A DNA stretch of 5,934 nt, taken from CAZILN01 sp964540005. GTDB lineage: Bacteria > Bacteroidota > Bacteroidia > Bacteroidales > SM23-62. This document shows positions 1 to 4,821 of the stretch, in pieces (position 1 is the stretch's first letter; every line of letters begins with the position of its first letter). The stretch spans positions 1 through 5,934 of the forward strand of contig CAZILN010000105.1 in NCBI GenBank assembly GCA_964540005.1. The letters are read 5' to 3'. The notes beneath the pieces are model-generated. The model had not been told where the DNA came from, searched no databases, and saw only the letters and a list, made by a program, of their open reading frames with translations. The position numbers were made by a program, and so were the translations under genes.

Positions 1-291
1 AAATTGACTGCCGGTAAAGTATCAATCACTCCACAAAACGGTTCCTCTTTAATCCATGAACCGGCAGAATCACAGGAATTACTAAGTTACCGGGAAATAG
101 AATCTGAATTCTTAGAAGAATTACTTAATCAACCCGAAAAAAATCATCCGACTAATAAAAATCACGACTATATACAAACCGATAACAAGAGTCTGTTTTC
201 ACTTCATCAGGAGTATACTTTAAAAAACGGCTCGAAAATAATCATAAATAGAAAGCCAGGTATCCGGGTAATTCCTTTTCATTTCCATTGA
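1..291 (+). CDS. Unrecognised protein, 3' fragment running into a broken CDF gene
   Basis: The frame is open from the first base and ends at TGA 289-291, giving 96 residues with no upstream limit visible. The only start-like codon near the edge is TTG at 4-6, so I treat it as the C-terminal part of a longer gene. The visible part is hydrophilic, with a Glu-rich, helix-prone stretch (ELLSYREIESEFLEELLNQ) and then an Asn/Lys-rich segment. It has no signal peptide, membrane segment or Cys motif, and I do not recognise the family. The last ~16 codons (after about base 245) are antisense to CDF-coding DNA. The native C-terminus has therefore probably been lost and replaced by out-of-context sequence. 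Bases 181-240 are about one third GC, against about 43% in bases 421-480 of the CDF remnant, which suggests a different origin. It could also be a non-coding open frame. Confidence 0.35.
   Translation, partial: KLTAGKVSITPQNGSSLIHEPAESQELLSYREIESEFLEELLNQPEKNHPTNKNHDYIQTDNKSLFSLHQEYTLKNGSKIIINRKPGIRVIPFHFH
236..250. other. Junction between unrelated AT-rich sequence and the CDF gene
   Basis: Two converging reading frames are both cut at this point. To the right, the minus strand encodes CDF sequence up to about base 245. To the left, no minus-strand frame continues it, and base composition drops in GC. No terminal inverted repeat, target-site duplication or integrase site is visible, so the cause may be a deletion, an insertion whose other end lies outside the window, or a chimeric assembly. 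The exact base is uncertain by several positions. Confidence 0.5.
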
Positions 292-604
292 TCCATCCGT
301 TTATGGTAGTAATGGCCAGCTGAGCCCCGGCAAACAGAATGATGAATGAAAGAGCTTTCGTAGCAATGGTGTCAGCCTTTGAATAACCATAGGGATATTT
401 GGTATCGGGGGGGCGTGATAAAATGCGAGCGGTAAATAATGTGATCAGGGAAGTGACAATATCGCTGGCAGAATCTATACCATCAGCCAGGACAGCGAGG
501 CTTCCGGACAGCAGTCCGATAATGATCTTCAGGACAGACAGGATAGAATTCCCTGCCACGCCTACCCAGGAGGCCCTGATTATTATTTTTGAACGTTCAT
601 CCAT
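242..604 (-). pseudogene. Cation diffusion facilitator (CDF) transporter, N-terminal remnant
   Basis: CDF proteins export divalent metals such as Zn, Fe, Co or Cd from the cytoplasm in exchange for protons. Only 120 codons remain of the roughly 290-300 usual for the family. Visible are TM1 (about residues 12-32), TM2 with the metal-site motif DxxxD (D44 and D48 in ADGIDSASD), the loop YPYGYSKAD after TM2, and TM3 (about 84-101). TM4 to TM6, including the second intramembrane DxxxD or HxxxD, and the cytoplasmic domain are absent. The frame stops at TGA 244-242 just after LPGYLAFYL, where TM4 should begin, and the sequence beyond shows no CDF continuation in any minus-strand frame. I chose ATG 604-602; an in-frame TTG at 625-623 would add seven residues. 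The family call is firm. The product should be non-functional unless the break is an assembly artefact. It is divergent from the metal operon on its right. Confidence 0.75.
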
Positions 605-622
605 GCCTGCAGGTGTGGAGAA

Positions 623-630
623 CAAAAGTA
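623..630 (-). promoter_or_regulatory. Candidate -7 element (TACTTTTG) for the CDF gene
   Basis: The plus strand reads CAAAAGTA, which is TACTTTTG on the minus strand and fits the Bacteroidota -7 consensus TAnnTTTG. It would place the transcription start about 12 bases before the CDF ATG at 604. I see no clear -33 TTTG at the usual distance, so the call rests on one short motif and its position. It overlaps the alternative TTG start, which favours the ATG start. Confidence 0.4.
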
Positions 631-641
631 GAAAAAAAGCT

Positions 642-667
642 TATCTATTGAAGTTCAGGCTTAGATA
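642..667. promoter_or_regulatory. Inverted repeat, possible operator in the divergent intergenic region
   Basis: TATCTA (642-647) and TAGATA (662-667) are exact reverse complements separated by 14 bases. A smaller dyad, TGAA-G-TTCA (649-657), lies inside, slightly off the same centre. The element sits between the divergent CDF remnant and the metal operon, just upstream of the candidate CDF -7 element, where a repressor or activator could act on both. Six-base arms can arise by chance, and no regulator gene is in the window to pair it with. Confidence 0.25.
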
Positions 668-722
668 CAGTTAATAAACCGTTAAAATCTACATTAATAA
701 ATGAAATCTTGTCCCTTGTATT

Positions 723-730
723 TACATTTG
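723..730 (+). promoter_or_regulatory. Candidate -7 element (TACATTTG) for the HYC_CC_PP-TonB-HMA operon
   Basis: TACATTTG is an exact match to the Bacteroidota -7 consensus TAnnTTTG and sits immediately before the first gene of the plus-strand operon. The expected start of transcription, about seven bases downstream, falls at or next to ATG 737-739, so the mRNA would be leaderless or nearly so. No convincing -33 TTTG is present about 20 bases upstream. If translation instead starts at ATG 701, this motif is intragenic and probably a chance match. Confidence 0.35.
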
Positions 731-736
731 GGACTG

Positions 737-1189
737 ATGAATATTACGAGAAACATAATAATAGTACTGGTAAGCATATCATACCTGCTGCCTTCAACGG
801 GATTTTATTATGTGAAACATCATTGTGAGCACAGCGGGATCAGTAAAATAGTCTGGCAGGATGAATACAGTTGTCATGATAATGCTCAACAGCACTCCTG
901 TTGTGGATCAGATCATAAAACCGGAAAACAAAAAAGCAGCTGTTTAGTTGATGAACCGCATACGAATTGCTGCGAAAATGAAATTCATTATATAAAAGAT
1001 TCATCAGTCTATGATCAGCCTTCCGGCAAGACCAAATCAATAAAAAAAATACAAATCACTCATAATATTGCCGCGTGGCAGGATCATTCCGATTACCATC
1101 CGGCAATTAATCGGAACATCCAGCATTCTCCTCCGGACAATAAATCCTCGGGCAGCTTATATATTACCTATCAGTCCATGATTCTCTGA
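737..1189 (+). CDS. HYC_CC_PP-like Cys/His-rich secreted protein
   Basis: A 150-residue exported protein with a hydrophobic N-terminus (about residues 6-22) that looks like a signal peptide or signal anchor. The mature part carries the spaced signature of the Bacteroidota HYC_CC_PP family: HHC at 28-30 in place of HYC, CC pairs at 55-56 and 78-79, and PP at 132-133. In all there are 7 Cys (30, 46, 55, 56, 69, 78, 79) and 12 His, which suggests soft-metal binding in the periplasm. Family members commonly lie beside heavy-metal TonB receptors, as here: the receptor gene follows after 72 bases on the same strand. Their biochemical role is not established as far as I know. I chose ATG 737 because it leaves a normal-length leader before HHC; ATG 701 is in frame and would add 12 residues. 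The metal-binding role is inference. Confidence 0.7.
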   Translation: MNITRNIIIVLVSISYLLPSTGFYYVKHHCEHSGISKIVWQDEYSCHDNAQQHSCCGSDHKTGKQKSSCLVDEPHTNCCENEIHYIKDSSVYDQPSGKTKSIKKIQITHNIAAWQDHSDYHPAINRNIQHSPPDNKSSGSLYITYQSMIL

Positions 1190-1204
1190 TTTTCTCCTCT
1201 TAGC

Positions 1205-1222
1205 CTGATCGGATTCGATCAG
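1205..1222. promoter_or_regulatory. Perfect 7-bp hairpin/dyad between the HYC_CC_PP-like and receptor genes
   Basis: CTGATCG (1205-1211) and CGATCAG (1216-1222) are exact reverse complements around the loop GATT. It lies 16 bases after the first gene's stop and about 40 bases before the receptor ATG. There is no T-run after it (CAAGTAAAATAG follows), so it is not a classical intrinsic terminator. It could be an mRNA processing or stability element setting different levels of the two proteins, or an operator for an internal promoter. Confidence 0.4.
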
Positions 1223-1252
1223 CAAGTAAAATAGTAATGACTATACTAAAAT

Positions 1253-1256
1253 GGAG
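1253..1256 (+). promoter_or_regulatory. Ribosome binding site GGAG for the TonB-dependent receptor
   Basis: GGAG within ATGGAGAAATC lies five bases before ATG 1262. A clear Shine-Dalgarno-like site is notable because the other gene starts in this window have only A-rich leaders, as is usual in Bacteroidota. It supports the chosen receptor start. Confidence 0.5.
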
Positions 1257-1261
1257 AAATC

Positions 1262-3484
1262 ATGAAAAAAATTATTATATATCTTTTATTAATTACCTGT
1301 GCGACAGAAGCATTCTCACAGCTAAGAAAAATTCAGGGAACCGTCTCAGAAATAGACGGAATGTTTCAGAAAAAACCCATTGAATTCGTAAATGTTTACC
1401 TGAGCGGAACCTCTACCGGGACCATCACCGGAGCCGATGGTTCGTTCAGCCTGGATGTTACGTCCGACGGCGAGCATCTGCTTGTCATTAGTTTTGTCGG
1501 ATATTTAAATGATACTATTGAAGTAGTACCCGGACCGAATGATATTGATGTAATCTTGTCTGCCGGCCAGGAACTCGATGAAGTTAGCATATCAAAAAGA
1601 CTGGGCGGTTCTTATATATCCAGGATGAAACCCATTAAAACGGAAGTTATAACTGAAGCAGGTTTGCAGAAGCTGCCCTGCTGCAATCTTTCAGAAAGCT
1701 TTGAAAACAGTGCCACAATAGATGTAGGGTATTCCGATGCGGTAACAGGGGCAAAACATATTAAGATGCTCGGACTGGCAGGGGTTTACAGCCAGATGCT
1801 TTTTGAGAACATTCCGTATTTGCGCGGACTGGAATCATCATTCGGGTTGAATTATGTACCTGGACCATGGATGGAATCAATTCAGATCTCAAAAGGGGCG
1901 GCAGCTGTTATAAACGGCTATGAATCGACAACCGGCCAGATCAATCTTGAATATAAAAAACCGGAAACTGGTGACCCCTTATTCCTGAATTTGTTTACCA
2001 GTTCCACCGGACGCCTGGAAGCAAACCTGATATCCGCAATTCCTGTTAATGATAAATGGAGAACCATGATAATGGCCCATGCATCAAGCTTGCAGAATAA
2101 AATAGACCGGAATAAGGATAGTTTTCTTGATGTTCCGTTAACCAGGCAGGTCAATATACTGAACCGGTGGAAATACAACCCCGAAGGGAACCTGCGCGTA
2201 CAGTTAGGATTTTCCTTTCTAAACGAGATCAGGGAAGGCGGACAGATCGACTTTGACTACGACAGGGATTATGGGACAGATAATTATTATGGTATGACTG
2301 TGGATACCAGGAAATTCAATGGATTTGGAAAAATCGGGTTATTGTTCCCCGAAAAACCATACAGCAGTATCGGATTTCAGACGTCTGCCACTCTCATGTC
2401 TATGAAGGGTTTGTTTGGACTGGATGAATATTCCGGCCAACAGATGAGCTTGTATTCCAACTTGATTTTTCAGTCCATTATCGGATCAACCAATCATACC
2501 TATAATATCGGTGCAAGCTTTTTATCTGACAGATACGAGGAAGTTTTAAATTCCGATATTTTTTCAAGGACCGAAATTGTCCCGGGTATATTCGGTCAGT
2601 ATACCTATACGAATCTTGATAAATTTAACGGGATACTGGGACTGAGAGTGGATAATAACAGTGTTTATGGCCTGCTGGTAACACCGAGGATGCATCTGCG
2701 CTATACTCCCGATCAGCATACCAGCCTGCGGGCATCTGCCGGAAGGGGGTACCGTTCTGTAAATGTGCTGTCAGAAAACCTGGGTATTGTGGCCAGTTCC
2801 CGGACATTCTTTTTCCTGGAGGATTTTGATATAGAGAAAGCCTGGAATTATGGGTTGAATGTTACAAGGAGTTTTCATCTGAACGCACAAAGAGAAGCAA
2901 ATGTGAGCCTGGATTTTTACCGGACCGATTTTCAGAACCAGGTTGTTGTGGATGTGGACAGGGATGTGTCGGGAGTCTACTTCTATAATCTTGACGGGCG
3001 GTCATGGTCAAATAGTTTCCAGGCAGAAATAAACATCCAGCCCCTGGAACGGTTTGACATCACTGCTGCATTCCGCTTCAGCGATGTAAAGAAATCTTTT
3101 AACGGCAATCTCAGGGAAGTTCCCTTAACAACCAGGTATAAGGGATTGCTTAACCTGTCCTATGCAACCTGGTACAATAAATGGAGTTTTGATCTTACAA
3201 CACAGCTAAACGGGCAGAGCCGTCTGCCGGACACAGGGATGAACCCGGTTGAATACCAGAGGGATGATTATTCACCACAGTATATAATCCTGCATGCCCA
3301 GCTTACCAGGCGATTCAAACGATTTGACATTTATGTCGGTGGAGAAAACCTGACGGATTTCCGCCAGGAGGACCCAATCCTGGCTGCCGGTGATCCCTTC
3401 GGGGAATATTTTGATGCCTCCATGGTATGGGGCCCGCTGCTTGGGCGAAGCGTCTATGCAGGCCTCAGGTTAACACTAAAATAA
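1262..3484 (+). CDS. TonB-dependent outer-membrane receptor, heavy-metal type with PCC plug motif
   Basis: A complete 740-residue, 22-stranded-barrel type receptor that would move a ligand across the outer membrane using TonB-ExbBD energy. In order: signal peptide (about 1-19, cleavage near AFS-Q); a carboxypeptidase-regulatory-like beta-sandwich (about 24-101, with GTSTGTITGADGSFSL typical of the fold); a TonB-box-like stretch (ELDEVSISK, 104-112); plug (about 125-235); and barrel (about 236-740, ending GLRLTLK). The plug contains LPCCNLSESFENSATIDV (138-155), then the DAVTGA and KMLGLAG motifs and SKGAAAVINGYESTTGQINLE. This matches a Bacteroidota receptor subgroup that occurs with HYC_CC_PP and HMA proteins and is linked to heavy metals. 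The neighbours here are exactly those two, 72 bases before and 38 bases after, so one operon is likely. The adjacent Cys140-Cys141 could contact the metal, but that is inference. Substrate and direction are unknown. Confidence 0.92.
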   Translation: MKKIIIYLLLITCATEAFSQLRKIQGTVSEIDGMFQKKPIEFVNVYLSGTSTGTITGADGSFSLDVTSDGEHLLVISFVGYLNDTIEVVPGPNDIDVILSAGQELDEVSISKRLGGSYISRMKPIKTEVITEAGLQKLPCCNLSESFENSATIDVGYSDAVTGAKHIKMLGLAGVYSQMLFENIPYLRGLESSFGLNYVPGPWMESIQISKGAAAVINGYESTTGQINLEYKKPETGDPLFLNLFTSSTGRLEANLISAIPVNDKWRTMIMAHASSLQNKIDRNKDSFLDVPLTRQVNILNRWKYNPEGNLRVQLGFSFLNEIREGGQIDFDYDRDYGTDNYYGMTVDTRKFNGFGKIGLLFPEKPYSSIGFQTSATLMSMKGLFGLDEYSGQQMSLYSNLIFQSIIGSTNHTYNIGASFLSDRYEEVLNSDIFSRTEIVPGIFGQYTYTNLDKFNGILGLRVDNNSVYGLLVTPRMHLRYTPDQHTSLRASAGRGYRSVNVLSENLGIVASSRTFFFLEDFDIEKAWNYGLNVTRSFHLNAQREANVSLDFYRTDFQNQVVVDVDRDVSGVYFYNLDGRSWSNSFQAEINIQPLERFDITAAFRFSDVKKSFNGNLREVPLTTRYKGLLNLSYATWYNKWSFDLTTQLNGQSRLPDTGMNPVEYQRDDYSPQYIILHAQLTRRFKRFDIYVGGENLTDFRQEDPILAAGDPFGEYFDASMVWGPLLGRSVYAGLRLTLK

Positions 3485-3522
3485 TTGAAATAGTATTCTA
3501 AAATCTTAAAACGTAAAAAATT

Positions 3523-3876
3523 ATGAAACTTCAGACATTATTGATTGTCCTGTTATTTACAGGGAACTTACTGGCCCAGGGTCAGGGCAAGATAACCGAA
3601 ATAAAAATAAAGACTTCCTCACAGTGCGAAATGTGCAAAGAGAGAATCGAAAAAACACTTGCTTTCGAAAAAGGTGTTAAAAAAGCAGAACTGGATCTTG
3701 AGTTAAAGATCGTAACCGTAAGTTACAAAAAGGAAAAAACGGATCCGGCTGCTCTGAGAAAGGCCATCTCAAAAGCGGGATACGATGCCGACGATGTGGC
3801 GGCCGATAAGACAGCCTACGAAAAACTTCCGGCCTGCTGCAAAAAACCGGTTGATCCTGATCATGAGGATCATTAA
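3523..3876 (+). CDS. Secreted HMA-domain metal-binding protein
   Basis: A 117-residue protein with a cleavable signal peptide (1 to about 19, LLAQ) and one heavy-metal-associated (HMA, ferredoxin-like beta-alpha-beta-beta-alpha-beta) domain at about 23-92. The metal site is CxxC (C35 and C38 in SQCEMCKERIE). HMA domains of this kind bind Cu(I), Zn(II) or related ions and pass them to partner proteins. The C-terminal tail has a CC pair (C105-C106, KLPACCKKP) and an acidic His-containing end (DPDHEDH), which may add ligands. The SSQCEMCKERIEK and AGYDADDV features match HMA proteins commonly found next to Bacteroidota heavy-metal TonB receptors. It starts 38 bases after the receptor stop with no promoter or terminator between them, so it is probably co-transcribed. 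The ATG follows an A-rich leader. It probably works in the periplasm as a metallochaperone or metal buffer. The exact metal is not visible. Confidence 0.9.
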   Translation: MKLQTLLIVLLFTGNLLAQGQGKITEIKIKTSSQCEMCKERIEKTLAFEKGVKKAELDLELKIVTVSYKKEKTDPAALRKAISKAGYDADDVAADKTAYEKLPACCKKPVDPDHEDH

Positions 3877-3940
3877 AAAGATATTGTTCCGGATATTACA
3901 TAACTGACGTCATGTCAGATACCCGGAACAATACTTTTTA
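3876..3940. terminator. Bidirectional intrinsic terminator with branched stem
   Basis: TATTGTTCCGG (3882-3892) pairs perfectly with CCGGAACAATA (3923-3933). An inner hairpin CTGAC/GTCAG (3904-3908 and 3914-3918) sits inside, supported by TAT/ATA (3894-3896 and 3919-3921). The stem is flanked by AAAAAG on the left and CTTTTT on the right (3934-3939), so each strand gives a hairpin followed by a T-run. It begins at the stop codon of the HMA gene and lies about 65 bases past the stop of gpmA, serving both converging transcription units. Confidence 0.85.
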
Positions 3941-4004
3941 ATTCTCAATGAGCGGGAGTGTTACGATAGTATTGTAATGCAAAAATATATATCCTTTATA
4001 AGTC

Positions 4005-4751
4005 CTACTTAGCTTTTCCCTGGGCTGCGACGGCGGCCGCTTTTTTGGCGATCTCATCCTCATCGCCAAGGTAATAATGACGTAACGGCTTCAGGTCAGC
4101 ATCCAGTTCATAGACCAGTGGAACACCGGTAGGTATATTCAGTTTGATAACAGCTTCCTCGGTCATGTTATCAAGATACTTCACCAGGGCCCGAAGACTG
4201 TTCCCGTGGGCAGAGATAAGAACCTTCTTTCCTGATAAGATGGTTGGTGCAATGGTTTCATGCCAGTATGGAAGAAACCTGGCAACGGTATCCTTGAGTG
4301 ATTCGGTAGCAGGGATGTCCTTTTTGTCCATAGACTGGTAACGCTCCTGGTTTCCAGGATAGCGTTCATCAGAAGTTTCCAGGGCAGGAGGAGGGGTATC
4401 GTAACTCCGCCTCCAGATCAGTACCTGTTCATCACCATGCTTCTCAGCAGTTTCCGCTTTGTTTAAGCCCTGCAGGGCACCGTAATGGCGCTCGTTAAGC
4501 CTCCATGTTTTTTCATCTGGTATCCAAAGAAGATCCATTTGATCAAGGGCAAGCCAGGTTGTACGAAGGGCTCTCTTCAGAACCGAAGTAAAAACGATAT
4601 CAAAAGTGAATCCTTTTTCCTTCATTATTTTCCCTGCATTACTTGCTTCTTCAACACCTTTTTCGGTTAGGTCCACATCGGTCCAGCCCGTGAAACGGTT
4701 TTCCTTATTCCAGGCACTTTCTCCATGCCTGAGCAAGACTACTTTATACAT
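4005..4751 (-). CDS. gpmA: 2,3-bisphosphoglycerate-dependent phosphoglycerate mutase
   Basis: This cytosolic enzyme interconverts 3-phosphoglycerate and 2-phosphoglycerate in glycolysis and gluconeogenesis. It uses a phosphohistidine intermediate and needs no metal ion. The 248-residue length is normal for the family. Catalytic residues are in place: R8-H9-G10-E11 with H9 the phosphorylated His, FTGWTDVDLTEKG (20-32), R60 in KRALRT, E87 in LNERHYGALQGLNK, and the second catalytic His182 in SAHGNSLRAL. The C-terminal tail is rich in Lys and Ala (IAKKAAAVAAQGKAK), as is common for the mobile tail that closes the active site. ATG 4751-4749 directly precedes YKVVLLRHGES, so the start is secure. 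The upstream SO_0444-type permease lies on the same strand 70 bases away. Co-transcription is possible but not shown, and I see no good promoter motif in the gap. Its position among metal genes may be chance. Confidence 0.97.
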   Translation of the reverse strand: MYKVVLLRHGESAWNKENRFTGWTDVDLTEKGVEEASNAGKIMKEKGFTFDIVFTSVLKRALRTTWLALDQMDLLWIPDEKTWRLNERHYGALQGLNKAETAEKHGDEQVLIWRRSYDTPPPALETSDERYPGNQERYQSMDKKDIPATESLKDTVARFLPYWHETIAPTILSGKKVLISAHGNSLRALVKYLDNMTEEAVIKLNIPTGVPLVYELDADLKPLRHYYLGDEDEIAKKAAAVAAQGKAK

Positions 4752-4821
4752 CTTATAGTATTTTTATGGTTAACATCCGGGATAAAAACGGGGGGTAAAT
4801 ATACATAATAATACGGGCAAA

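Noticed and set aside
205..258. Resemblance of YTLKNGSKIIINR to the start of M16 peptidases (LxNGxxVIL)
   Set aside because: The match is only a few residues, and the HxxEH zinc motif does not follow before the stop.
399..674. Plus-strand 91-residue open frame
   Set aside because: It is antisense to the CDF remnant, whose motifs are clear, and its translation has no recognisable features.
840..1040. Minus-strand 66-residue open frame
   Set aside because: It is a shadow of the HYC_CC_PP-like gene, with no domain or leader.
1205..1222. Intrinsic terminator after the HYC_CC_PP-like gene
   Set aside because: The stem is good but there is no T-run after it, and the next gene is only about 40 bases away on the same strand.
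3905..3912. TGACGTCA as a CRE-type regulatory site
   Set aside because: That site belongs to eukaryotic bZIP factors. Here the palindrome is part of the terminator stem-loop.
3980..3987. TATTTTTG -7-like match on the minus strand
   Set aside because: It lies just past the gpmA stop and points into the terminator with no gene downstream. A match in AT-rich sequence is expected by chance.
4796..4803. TATATTTA as a gpmA promoter -7 element
   Set aside because: It has one mismatch to TAnnTTTG, and the nearest possible -33 (CAAA at 4818-4821 on the plus strand) is too close, so it is not convincing.
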